A stretch of DNA of 64,000 nt from Streptomyces sp. SA15 (GTDB taxonomy: Bacteria > Actinomycetota > Actinomycetes > Streptomycetales > Streptomycetaceae), in assembly GCF_002291145.1 (NCBI RefSeq), contig NZ_NTGE01000111.1, positions 1-64,000 of the forward strand, given 5' to 3'. Shown piece after piece: positions 42,764-50,717 of this stretch. A program made the translations under genes and the position numbers. The notes under the pieces were generated by a model. That model was not told the origin of the DNA. It saw only the letters and a list, made by a program, of their open reading frames with translations, and searched no databases. The stretch's first letter is position 1, and each line of letters opens with the position of its first letter.

Positions 42764-43431
42764 GGGGAATGAGCGGAGTGCTGGTGTCCGCCGTGGCGCG
42801 TACGGTGCCCTGGCGGGCGCTGGGCGCGGGGGCGGTCGTAGGCCTCCTGATCGTCGCGCTGCCGCGCCTGCTGTCCTCCCCGCCCGACCCGTGGATGGCC
42901 CTCAACCTGCTGCGCGCCGGCGCCCTCGCCTTCGCGCTGGGCCTGGCGTTCCTGCTGGACGACCCCGCCCGCCACATCACCACACCCGTCACGACCCCGC
43001 GCTGGATACGGACGGGTCTGCGGGTGGCGCTGGTCGCGCCGGTGGCCGCGCTGTGGTGGACGGCCGCACTGGCCCTGACCCCGCGCGAGGTGCGGCCCCC
43101 GATCGGCGCCGTCACCCTGGAGGCCGCCGCGACCGCCGCCCTCGCCCTGGCCGCCGCGGCCACCGCCCTACGGCTCACGGACGAGCCCGAGCCGGGACCG
43201 TCCGTGGCGGCCGGCGTCCTGACCACCGCGGTCCTCGCCCCGCTGCTGCTGCCCGGTCGGTGGACGCTGTTCGTGCCGGTCGGCGACCTGCGCTGGGAGG
43301 CCGCGCACCAGCGATGGGCGGCGGTGCTGGTGGGGGCGGTGCTGGTGTGGGGGTGGTGCGGGCCGGAGCCGTTACGGAGGCGGCGGACACCGCTCGGTGC
43401 CGGTCGGAGACGACTCGCGACGCCACGCTGA
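42751..43431 (+). CDS. membrane protein, last gene of the sigma-ABC operon
   Basis: A 226-residue hydrophobic protein with about six helices, no recognised family, likely a second membrane subunit of the transporter. GTG at 42751 with AAGGGGGG upstream overlaps the permease gene by 13 bases. Its stop codon lies inside the first of four 15-bp tandem repeats, so the C-terminus may vary between strains. Confidence 0.8.
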   Translation: MRGMRGMSGVLVSAVARTVPWRALGAGAVVGLLIVALPRLLSSPPDPWMALNLLRAGALAFALGLAFLLDDPARHITTPVTTPRWIRTGLRVALVAPVAALWWTAALALTPREVRPPIGAVTLEAAATAALALAAAATALRLTDEPEPGPSVAAGVLTTAVLAPLLLPGRWTLFVPVGDLRWEAAHQRWAAVLVGAVLVWGWCGPEPLRRRRTPLGAGRRRLATPR

Positions 43432-43477
43432 ACGACGCCACGCTGAACGACGTCACGCTGAACGACGCCACGCTGAA
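43418..43477 (+). repeat. four 15-bp tandem repeats at the operon end
   Basis: Unit CGACGCCACGCTGAA, four copies with one C-to-T change in the third. The first copy supplies the TGA stop of the membrane protein gene; the unit is a multiple of three. Confidence 0.88.
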
Positions 43478-43534
43478 CAGGAACGGTGGACAACCGGAGG
43501 GCCGGACTTGATGTAATGAGCGAGACACCGTGTA

Positions 43535-44248
43535 ATGAATGAATCGCCGTGTCATCTATTACCTAACCCTGGGGGAGCCTTGCCTTTCGGGAACACGACC
43601 GAGGCGGTACGAGCATGGACCCACGGCTGGGCCGCTTCGCGCGGCGCGGCCGAACCGGCGCCCCGGCCCTGGGGTTTCACCATCGATGTCGGCTTGTCCG
43701 GGCACGTCGAGCGCCACGTCCTGCCCACCGCCGACGAAGCGACCGTCCGCAAGATCACCGAGAACGCCACCGCCCCCGGCGTCTGGCTGAAGACGTTGGT
43801 GTCACCGGAGACCCTCGCGACCTGGCTCGCCCCCGGCTGGTCCCTCGCCGGCGGCCCCGGCTTCCTCATGTCCGCCGCACTGCGCGCCGCCCACGCCGAG
43901 GCCCCGGCCGCAACCCCTGACGGCTACCGGCTGCGCACCTGGACCCGCGCCGGCGTCACCCGCGTCCTGGTGCGCGGCACCGACGGTGCCTTCGCCGCAC
44001 GGGGTCAGATCGCCGTCACCGGCCCCACCGCCGTCGTCGACCAAGTGGAGACCGACCCCGCCCACCGGCGCCGCGGTCTCGGCCGCCTGGTGATGCGCGC
44101 GCTCGCCGACGCGGCCGCCGGTCAGGGCGCCACGGCGGGCGTGCTGGGCGCGACGCCGGAGGGCCGGGCTCTGTACGAGGCGATGGGATGGCGCGTACTG
44201 GCCCCACTGACCGGCGCCATGCGAGGCCCGGACCTGGCCGACGCCTGA
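43535..44248 (+). CDS. GNAT family N-acetyltransferase
   Basis: A 237-residue protein. The C-terminal GNAT fold has the acetyl-CoA loop VETDPAHRRRGLGRLVMRALAD and the final ALYEAMGWRVLAP. The N-terminal half is a less conserved helical domain. The ATG at 43535 lacks a ribosome binding site; translation may start elsewhere or be leaderless. Substrate unknown. Confidence 0.85.
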   Translation: MNESPCHLLPNPGGALPFGNTTEAVRAWTHGWAASRGAAEPAPRPWGFTIDVGLSGHVERHVLPTADEATVRKITENATAPGVWLKTLVSPETLATWLAPGWSLAGGPGFLMSAALRAAHAEAPAATPDGYRLRTWTRAGVTRVLVRGTDGAFAARGQIAVTGPTAVVDQVETDPAHRRRGLGRLVMRALADAAAGQGATAGVLGATPEGRALYEAMGWRVLAPLTGAMRGPDLADA

Positions 44249-44347
44249 TCGAGACGCCTGATCGAGGTTCGGAAGACCGGTTGGTGACCGCGAAGTCGGC
44301 AGGTTCCAGGGCGCCTTGGACGCGGGGCGACGGTCAGTACGGCAGCG

Positions 44348-45274
44348 TCACGTCTCCGTCCGGTACATCAGATCCGTCTCGTACGTGACGAACCCCAACC
44401 GCTCGTACACCGACACCGCGGCCTTGTTGTCGGCGTCGACGTACAGCATCGCCGTCGGCACGCCCTGCCCCGCCAGATGCCGCAGCCCGATCGTCGTCAG
44501 GGCCTTTCCGAGTCCGCCGCCCTGTGCCCCGGGCCGCACACCCAGGACGTACACCTCGCCCAGCCGCTCCTCCGCGTGGACCTTGGTCCAGTGGAAGCCG
44601 ATCAGTTGTCCTTCGCGCTCGGCCAGGAAGAAGCCCGCCGGGTCGAACCACGGCTCGGCCTTGCGGTCGTCGAGGTCCCGCTGGGTCAAGGAGCCCTGTT
44701 CGGGATGGTGGGCGAAGGCGGCCGCGTTCACCTCGAGCCAGGCCGCGTCGTCCGCGCCGGGTACGAAGGTCCGGACGGCCACGCCCTCGGGCAGGACCGG
44801 GTCGGGCAGGTCCATCCCCGTCAACGGCCGCCGATACTGGCGGAGTTCGCGGAAGAGGGTGAGCCCGAGGACCTGCGCCAGGTGCCGCGCCGCGGCGTGG
44901 CCGCCGTGCGCCCACACCCGCAGCCGTTTGCCGGACGCGGCGAGGAGCGCCGAGCCGAGGGCGCGGCCGTGGCCGTGGCCCCGGTGCGAGGGGTGGACGA
45001 CCAGTTCCGCCGCCGGCGCCTCCACCGGATCCGTGTCCTCCAACTGGGCGTAGCCGACGAGTTCGCCGTCCACATACAGCAGCAAATGGGACACGCCCTC
45101 ACGTGGACCGCCGCGCAGCTGCAACCGGCCCTGTTCGGACACCGCCTGCTGCCCGTCGTTCCGGGCGGCCTCCGCGAGCAGCCCGAGCACGGCCTCGGTC
45201 TGCTCCGGGGAGAGCGCGGAGTGGGTTTCGATCGAGCGGGAGATGCCGGGGCGTCCGGTGTCGTCGCTGGTCAT
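44348..45274 (-). CDS. mshD: mycothiol acetyltransferase MshD
   Basis: A 308-residue protein with two GNAT domains in tandem (HPSHRGHGHGRALGSALL in the first, RPGAQGGGLGKALTTIGLRHL in the second), the architecture and length of MshD. It acetylates Cys-GlcN-Ins in the final step of mycothiol synthesis, the main thiol of actinomycetes. Ends with LYVDADNKAAVSVYERLGF, a conserved MshD segment. Start ATG at 45274 without an obvious ribosome binding site. Confidence 0.93.
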   Translation of the reverse strand: MTSDDTGRPGISRSIETHSALSPEQTEAVLGLLAEAARNDGQQAVSEQGRLQLRGGPREGVSHLLLYVDGELVGYAQLEDTDPVEAPAAELVVHPSHRGHGHGRALGSALLAASGKRLRVWAHGGHAAARHLAQVLGLTLFRELRQYRRPLTGMDLPDPVLPEGVAVRTFVPGADDAAWLEVNAAAFAHHPEQGSLTQRDLDDRKAEPWFDPAGFFLAEREGQLIGFHWTKVHAEERLGEVYVLGVRPGAQGGGLGKALTTIGLRHLAGQGVPTAMLYVDADNKAAVSVYERLGFVTYETDLMYRTET

Positions 45275-45419
45275 GCGTACGAGGGTAAGGGGCCGCCCCG
45301 GCAAAGTGGCGGCAAAGAAGCAACCAGGATGTAACCGCGAACCCTCTGTCGCGCTACGCGCGTTGACCCTAGGCTGCGCCGGACGGGGCCACCGACTCAC
45401 CAGACCCACAGGGGGGCGT

Positions 45420-47246
45420 ATGCCAGCCATATCCCAGCCGCGCCGACCGGATGCCGTGCGCCGCAGACGTCGTACACGCCGACTCCTCGCCGCGGCCGCC
45501 GGTCTCGCCACCGTCGGCGCCCTGGCCGCCGCGCTGCCGACGGCGGCGACCGCGGGCGAGACCAAGGGCAAGCCGGGCGCTCCGGTGCCGGGCCGCTACC
45601 AGGACGTACAACTGCTGTCCTTCAACGACCTGCACGGCAACCTGGAGCCGCCGTCCGGTTCCTCCGGCCGGGTCACCGAGGTGCACGAGGACGGGACGAC
45701 GAAGACCATCGACGCCGGTGGTGTCGAGTACCTCGCCACCCACCTGCGCGAGGCCCGTGAGGGCAACAAGTACTCCATCACCGCGGCCGGCGGCGACATG
45801 GTCGGCGCCTCCCCGCTGATCTCGGGCCTCTTCCACGACGAGCCCACCATCGAGGCGCTGAACAAGCTGGAGCTGGACGTCACGTCCGTCGGCAACCACG
45901 AGTTCGACGAGGGCGCCCGCGAGCTGGCCCGCCTGCAGAACGGCGGCTGCCACCCCACCGACGGCTGCTACACGGACGAGGAGTTCGAGGGCGCCGACTT
46001 CCCGTACCTGGCCGCGAACGTCCTGGACGAGAAGACCGGCAAGCCGATCCTCAAGCCGTACTGGGTGTGGAAGAAGAAGGACGTCAAGGTCGGCTTCATC
46101 GGCGTGACCCTGGAGGACACCCCGGGCGTCGTCTCCGCCGAGGGCGTCAAGGGCCTGAAGTTCAAGGACGAGGTCGAGACGATCAACAAGTACGCCAAGG
46201 TGCTGCAGCGCCAGGGCGTGAAGTCGATCGTCGCGCTCATCCACGAGGGCGGGGCGCCGGCCTCGTCGGCGTACAACTACGACTGCGACGCGCCCGGCGC
46301 GGGCGACGGCATCTCCGGCCCGATCGTCGACATCGCCAAGAACATCACCCCGCAGGTCGACGCGCTGGTCACCGGCCACACCCACTCGGCGTACGTGTGC
46401 ACCATCAACGACCCGGCGGGCAAGCCGCGCATGGTCACCTCGGCCGCGGCCTTCGGCCGCCTCTACACGGACACCACGCTGACGTACGACCGCTGGACCG
46501 GTGACATCGCGCGTACGGCCGTACAGTCCGCGAACCACGTGGTCACCCGGACTGTCCCCAAGGCGCCCGACATGACCCAGCTGATCAGCAAGTGGAACAC
46601 CCTCGCGGCGCCCATCGGCAACCGCGCGATCGGCTACATCTCCGCCGACATCCCGAACACCGGCACCGAGTCCCCGATGGGCGACCTGATCGCGGACGCG
46701 CAGCTGGCGTACGGCAAGGAACTCGACCCCGAGACCGACCTCGCGCTGATGAACCCGGGCGGTGTCCGCGCCGGGCTGACCTACGCGGCCAAGGGCAGCG
46801 AGGGCGACGGAGTGGTGACGTACGCCGAGGGCTTCACCGTGCAGCCGTTCTCCAACACCGTGAACCTCCAGGACTTCACGGGCGCGCAGATCATTCAGAT
46901 CCTCAAGGAGCAGGTGAGCGGCTCGAACACGGCCGCGCCGAGGATCCTGCTGCCGTCGACCGGTCTGACGTACACGCTGGACATGACGAAGACGGGCGCC
47001 GACCGGGTGGTCACCGACTCCATCAAGCTGGGCGGCACGGCGATCGACCCTGCCGCCACCTACCGCGTCGCGACGAACAGCTTCCTCGCGGGCGGCGGCG
47101 ACGGCATCCCCACGCTGGGGCAGGGCACGAACGACCTGGTCGGCGGCGACGACCTGGCCGCACTGGAGAAGTACCTGATGGCCAACTCCTCGGCGACGAA
47201 TCCGATCGCGCCGCCGACGACGAACCGGATCACGGTCGTGAGCTGA
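45420..47246 (+). CDS. secreted 5'-nucleotidase (UshA-like metallophosphatase)
   Basis: A 608-residue secreted enzyme. Signal peptide residues 1-45 with twin basic region RRRRRTRR. Metallophosphatase motifs: SFNDLHGNLEP, GGDMVGASPL, SVGNHEFDEG, IHEGG and TGHTHS. The C-terminal 5_nucleotid_C domain contains NPGGVRAGL and the nucleotide-stacking region (YAEGFTVQPFSNTV). It releases phosphate from extracellular nucleotides, complementing the Pst and Pit systems. No convincing PHO box upstream. Confidence 0.93.
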   Translation: MPAISQPRRPDAVRRRRRTRRLLAAAAGLATVGALAAALPTAATAGETKGKPGAPVPGRYQDVQLLSFNDLHGNLEPPSGSSGRVTEVHEDGTTKTIDAGGVEYLATHLREAREGNKYSITAAGGDMVGASPLISGLFHDEPTIEALNKLELDVTSVGNHEFDEGARELARLQNGGCHPTDGCYTDEEFEGADFPYLAANVLDEKTGKPILKPYWVWKKKDVKVGFIGVTLEDTPGVVSAEGVKGLKFKDEVETINKYAKVLQRQGVKSIVALIHEGGAPASSAYNYDCDAPGAGDGISGPIVDIAKNITPQVDALVTGHTHSAYVCTINDPAGKPRMVTSAAAFGRLYTDTTLTYDRWTGDIARTAVQSANHVVTRTVPKAPDMTQLISKWNTLAAPIGNRAIGYISADIPNTGTESPMGDLIADAQLAYGKELDPETDLALMNPGGVRAGLTYAAKGSEGDGVVTYAEGFTVQPFSNTVNLQDFTGAQIIQILKEQVSGSNTAAPRILLPSTGLTYTLDMTKTGADRVVTDSIKLGGTAIDPAATYRVATNSFLAGGGDGIPTLGQGTNDLVGGDDLAALEKYLMANSSATNPIAPPTTNRITVVS

Positions 47247-47318
47247 CGATCGTGAGCTGAGTCGCATACCTCCGATAGAGGTTGCGGGTGGGGGGCGTAC
47301 GCATGATCGGATGGATCG

Positions 47319-48614
47319 ATGCGTACCCCCCACCACATAGTGACGCATCGCTACACAAACCCATACGAAGAGTTGGGAGCCCTGGACGACGGGCCGCTGG
47401 AGGACTACCTCCACGAAGACCCCGGAGACCCCGGAGCCCCCGGAGACCCCGGAGACCCCGGAGACGCCGGAGACGCCGGAGACCCCGGAGACCCCCGAGA
47501 CACTGGAGACCCCCGAGGCCCCGGAGACCCCGAAGAGGGTGATCCCTGGGCCCCGCCGGACCACGGCCGGGGAAACCGCCGCCGCCGGCGTCGCTTCTCC
47601 GCCCTGCCGTTCGCGCTGAAGGCGGTGGTGGGCCTGGTGGTCCTCGCCGCCTTCCTCACCCTCGCCGACCGCTGGGCCCTGCTCTACGCCGAGCACCGCG
47701 CGGCGGACGCCCTCAAGGACCGTATGGACCTCACCGCGGCACCCGAGGTGGAGATCGGCGGCTTTCCCTTCCTGCCCCAACTCGTCGACGGGCGCCTGGA
47801 CTCGGTGAAGGTGACCGTCCCGGACGTGGCCGCCGACCGGGTCACGCTGGCCGCGGTGTCGGCGACGGCCCATGACGTACGGCTCGACGGTGACGGGCCG
47901 ACCTCCATACGCGGCGCCCGCGTGCCCGAGCTGCACGGCGACGTCCTGCTCTCCTTCGCCGACATGAACCGTGAACTCGGCGCGTCCCAGGTGACGTTCA
48001 CCGGCGCAGGCCGCGACCGGATCTCGGCGCGCGGCACGCTGCCGGTCGCCGGACACGATCTGCGGCTGCGGGCCGACGTCCGCATCGGGCGCGACGGCGA
48101 CCAGGGCATCAACACGCGGATCGGCGGAATGCGCCTGGACATCGGGGACCTGGCGACGTACCGGCCCGGGGTCCGCGCCTCGCAGGGCCTGCACCTGACG
48201 CCGAAGTCGGCGGCCGACCTCGCCCGCGAGACCCGCAAGGTGCGGTCGCTGCTGGCGGTGCCGTCCGTCGTACGCAGCATGGGGGTGCCCGGGTCGACGG
48301 TCCGCGAGGCCCTGAACAACGACGACCGCCTCGCCGAACTCACCGGCTCCCCGCGCTTCGTCCACCAGGCCATGCGGGTCAACCTCCTCGACCTGGCCCT
48401 GGCCCACCCCGAGGTACTGGACCGCCTCGGCTTCGACGCACCCCTCCTCGACTCCCTCTCCCGACTGACCCGCCCGGTCCTCGCCGACCAGCTCAACCTG
48501 GGATTCCAGCTCCCGGAGCCGCCCGAGGGCGAGCTGCGGCTGAGGGATGTGCGGGTGGAGGAGGACGGGATCCGGGTGCGGTTGGCGGGGGAGGGGCTGG
48601 CGTTCGGCGGCTGA
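47319..48614 (+). CDS. LmeA/DUF2993 protein with collagen-like N-terminal region
   Basis: A 431-residue protein. Residues 30-75 are Gly-Asp-Pro repeats (GDPGAPGDPGDPGDAGDAG), then a basic stretch RRRRRR, a membrane helix (VVGLVVLAAFLTLADRW) and a DUF2993 domain. DUF2993/LmeA proteins in mycobacteria act in lipomannan maturation and bind phosphatidylinositol. The repeat is cytoplasmic by topology. The repeats look slippage-derived at DNA level. Confidence 0.85.
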   Translation: MRTPHHIVTHRYTNPYEELGALDDGPLEDYLHEDPGDPGAPGDPGDPGDAGDAGDPGDPRDTGDPRGPGDPEEGDPWAPPDHGRGNRRRRRRFSALPFALKAVVGLVVLAAFLTLADRWALLYAEHRAADALKDRMDLTAAPEVEIGGFPFLPQLVDGRLDSVKVTVPDVAADRVTLAAVSATAHDVRLDGDGPTSIRGARVPELHGDVLLSFADMNRELGASQVTFTGAGRDRISARGTLPVAGHDLRLRADVRIGRDGDQGINTRIGGMRLDIGDLATYRPGVRASQGLHLTPKSAADLARETRKVRSLLAVPSVVRSMGVPGSTVREALNNDDRLAELTGSPRFVHQAMRVNLLDLALAHPEVLDRLGFDAPLLDSLSRLTRPVLADQLNLGFQLPEPPEGELRLRDVRVEEDGIRVRLAGEGLAFGG

Positions 48615-48726
48615 GGCCCGCTGCTTCCCCGACTGGCGGACGCCTTCGCCGCGGTCGGCCAGCGGGTCGTGTCTGATGGGGCGAGTAGGAATGCGGGTGG
48701 GGTTCCTGCGCTCGGATCGGTGTGAG

Positions 48727-49173
48727 TCATTGGACGTGCTTCGATGCGTAGTCGACGAAGGCTTCGATGGCTTCCTTGGCCGTCGTGTTCAGTCGATTCC
48801 GCGCTTCCGCATCCTGCTCGGCGTTGTGTATGTCCCGCGTACGGTCCAGAGCCGTCCGGGCGAGGGTCACCAAAAAGTCGTCGTCGGTGACCAGCTTGAG
48901 GCGGTAGAACGCTTGGCGCGCGGTCATTCGCAGACGGTGGCCCTCGTGGTATGCCTTTTCGTAAGCCGCCGTGTCATTCCGTTGCTTATGGAAGAAGCGT
49001 TCGGCCTGGCCCCACCGGAAATCCTCGATCGCGGCTGCGAAGGCGGTGTACGCGGCGATCCGCTCATCGCGCAACGTCTGTTGCTTCGCCGCGAGTCGCT
49101 GAAACGGATAGGTCGCAACGGCGCCCAGCAGGGTGCCTGCCACTGCCACAACGCTCGTCCATATAGGCTCCAT
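48727..49173 (-). CDS. hypothetical membrane-anchored helical protein
   Basis: A 148-residue protein with one N-terminal membrane helix (IWTSVVAVAGTLLGAVATYPF) and a long charged helical cytoplasmic part. ATG at 49173 is chosen because the membrane segment begins there; the frame is open upstream without coding bias. Lower GC than its neighbours suggests transfer. No family recognised. Confidence 0.65.
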   Translation of the reverse strand: MEPIWTSVVAVAGTLLGAVATYPFQRLAAKQQTLRDERIAAYTAFAAAIEDFRWGQAERFFHKQRNDTAAYEKAYHEGHRLRMTARQAFYRLKLVTDDDFLVTLARTALDRTRDIHNAEQDAEARNRLNTTAKEAIEAFVDYASKHVQ

Positions 49174-49327
49174 GGCCACATCCGAGCACAGGCGCCGCTG
49201 TGCGTCGGGGGTCTCAGCCTCTTCTTCAACAAACGCTTGCATACGGAGCATGATGGGGCTGCTCGCGCAGCATCCGCATGACGGTGGCGGGTGAGGGGGG
49301 CTGGCCGCGCTTCTTGTTCGGTGCGGA

Positions 49328-49423
49328 TCACCAGCCGGGAGGGGTGACTGCTGCGGCGGGGCGGCTCAGTCCGGCCTTGCACAGCGCCGCGCGGTCGACG
49401 TACCGGATCGCGTACGCGCTCAC
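49328..49423 (-). pseudogene. 5' fragment of a RelE-like toxin gene
   Basis: GTG at 49423 overlaps the DUF6247 stop (GTGA) and reads VSAYAIRYVDRAALCKAGL, typical of the RelE-type toxin that follows DUF6247 genes, but stops after 31 codons. The core strands and catalytic residues are gone. Confidence 0.6.
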
Positions 49424-49746
49424 CCGCGCCTGCCCGCGTCGATGGGGTGGTTGTCGGCGTCGTAGGCGTTTCCGTCCGCGTCGCGGAAGACCATGCCTTC
49501 GGTGTCGCCCTCCGTCATCCGCTTGACCGTCTGTTCCACGTCATCCAGATAGCCGGGCGTCGCGCAGGCGCAGGCGAAAGGGAGCCACTTGTCGGTCACG
49601 GCGTCGAGCGCGGACTGATCGAAGTCGGCTGCGGCGCTGAGCCAATCCTGCTCGAAGGCTTGCAACCAGTCGGGGCGGCGTTGCAGGGCGGCCCTGATCG
49701 CCTCGGGTGTTCTCTCGCAGGAGTGGGGATCCACCTCATGAGCCAT
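49420..49746 (-). CDS. DUF6247 family protein, probable antitoxin
   Basis: A 108-residue acidic protein: RTPEAIRAALQRRPDWLQAFEQDW and later FRDADGNAYDADNH. Proteins of this kind usually precede a RelE-like toxin and are likely antitoxins. Here the toxin is truncated, leaving an orphan. ATG at 49746 follows GGAG-type purines. Alternative: housekeeping DNA-binding role. Confidence 0.7.
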   Translation of the reverse strand: MAHEVDPHSCERTPEAIRAALQRRPDWLQAFEQDWLSAAADFDQSALDAVTDKWLPFACACATPGYLDDVEQTVKRMTEGDTEGMVFRDADGNAYDADNHPIDAGRRG

Positions 49747-49870
49747 GATCGGTTTCTCCTCTCCGGCAGGGACGATGCGGGGTGACCGGACGTCCACCGT
49801 AGAGCTTGCCGGGTACGGAGTGCTGGAGGATGAGGCCGATGAAGCGGTGAGGAAAGCGCGAAGCGTGCGC

Positions 49871-50020
49871 CTAGAACGGCACCGCCGCCCCCAGAATCCG
49901 CGCCGGCAAACATGGCGAAGCGACCCCGATGCTCCAGCCCCGCCGCCGCGCATGGTAGGCCAGCGCCAGGATGTCCAGGTTGATCGCGGCGGCGCAGTCC
50001 GTGGCGCGGTCGGCGAACCG
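49871..50020 (-). pseudogene. duplicated 3' end of an Imm49-family gene
   Basis: About 148 bases nearly identical to 55422-55565, the 3' end of the intact Imm49 gene, in the same orientation. It encodes INLDILALAYHARRRGW and ILGAAVPF before TAG. No upstream coding part exists. It marks the left boundary of the cassette at 50.2-55.3 kb. Confidence 0.88.
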
Positions 50021-50115
50021 AGCGATGCTTGTCGGTTGGTGGAGTAGGAACGGCCGGCCTCGAACCGGCTTGCGTCAGCCGCAGTCCCTGTCTTGATCCT
50101 CCAGGAGGCATATTC

Positions 50116-50149
50116 CAGTGTTGATCACTACGAAGAGTGATCAGCACTG
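50116..50149. promoter_or_regulatory. 34-bp inverted repeat before the secretion cassette
   Basis: CAGTGTTGATCACT and AGTGATCAGCACTG around ACGAAG, 13 of 14 positions paired, 70 bases before the first cassette gene. TATGAA at 50173-50178 could be a -10. It is probably an operator; no gene ends just upstream, so a terminator is less likely, although TGTTTT follows. Confidence 0.55.
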
Positions 50150-50219
50150 TGTTTTGCGGGATTGTCGCGCTGTATGAAAGAGGCCCGCTGTCGCGGTCAC
50201 CCCACAGGAGACGATCCCC

Positions 50220-50717
50220 ATGAACAAGCGCATGCGTGCGCGCCTGCTGCAGGGTTCCTCTGCCGCCCTGGCGGCGATGGCCCTTGTGCTCTCAGCGACG
50301 CCTACCCACGCGACCTCGGCCTCCACATCGGTGGGCGTACCGGGTGGCAACAGGATCGCGGTCAACGCCTGGCACTGCACCCTCTACGCGAGCGCGTGCG
50401 ACTGGAAGGCGTCGACGAAGATGTCGGGCAAGAATCCGAGGAAGGCACGGTGGATCCAGAACCGCGCCGAACTCGAGGCGCACGGTGTCAGCGTCTCCGT
50501 CTCGATCTCCAAGAATCCCGAAGCGACGCTGACGATGGTGCGCAAGTCCCTCGGCGTTGTGCGCTGGAAGAACACCAACGCCGGCATCTCCGACACGTTC
50601 GGCCAGATGCGCCCGAGCAAGGGCACCGCATACGTCTCGACCCGTAGTTGCGGCTCGGCCCAGGTGACCGGCGCGATCAAGGTCAGCGAGAAGTGCGCCT
50701 ACGCGGGCGCCTCTTGA
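50220..50717 (+). CDS. small secreted four-cysteine protein
   Basis: A 165-residue exported protein. Sec signal peptide to about residue 31 (ATPTHA). The mature domain of about 134 residues is basic, with four Cys (WHCTLYASACDW, TRSCGS, SEKCAYAG), probably two disulfides, and Trp/Tyr-rich strands. AGGAGA lies 8 bases upstream of the ATG. First gene of a cassette with two lipoproteins and an ABC exporter-like pair; it may be a secreted effector, bacteriocin or transporter ligand. No family recognised. Confidence 0.8.
   Translation: MNKRMRARLLQGSSAALAAMALVLSATPTHATSASTSVGVPGGNRIAVNAWHCTLYASACDWKASTKMSGKNPRKARWIQNRAELEAHGVSVSVSISKNPEATLTMVRKSLGVVRWKNTNAGISDTFGQMRPSKGTAYVSTRSCGSAQVTGAIKVSEKCAYAGAS

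Noticed and set aside
43418..43477. CRISPR-like array
   Set aside because: The 15-bp units are contiguous with no spacers and there are no cas genes.
44240..44266. GACGCCTGATCGA direct repeat at the end of the GNAT gene
   Set aside because: Only two short copies; probably simple slippage.
47419..47540. CRISPR or origin-like repeats
   Set aside because: The 9-bp units are in frame with and explained by the Gly-Asp-Pro coding repeat.
45369..48407. Open frame of about 1000 codons on the minus strand opposite the nucleotidase and LmeA-like genes
   Set aside because: It is antisense to two clearly coding genes with full motifs; such long shadows are usual in GC-rich DNA, and its translation is Arg/Val/Gly-rich low complexity without domains.
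49871..50020. Real small gene on the minus strand
   Set aside because: It has no start and matches only the 3' end of the Imm49 gene at 55.4 kb, so it was called a duplicated fragment.
50220..50717. Lactococcin 972-type bacteriocin
   Set aside because: It has a signal peptide and a nearby ABC pair, but four cysteines and no lactococcin-972 sequence pattern (Gly/Tyr/Trp/Asn-rich short mature peptide).
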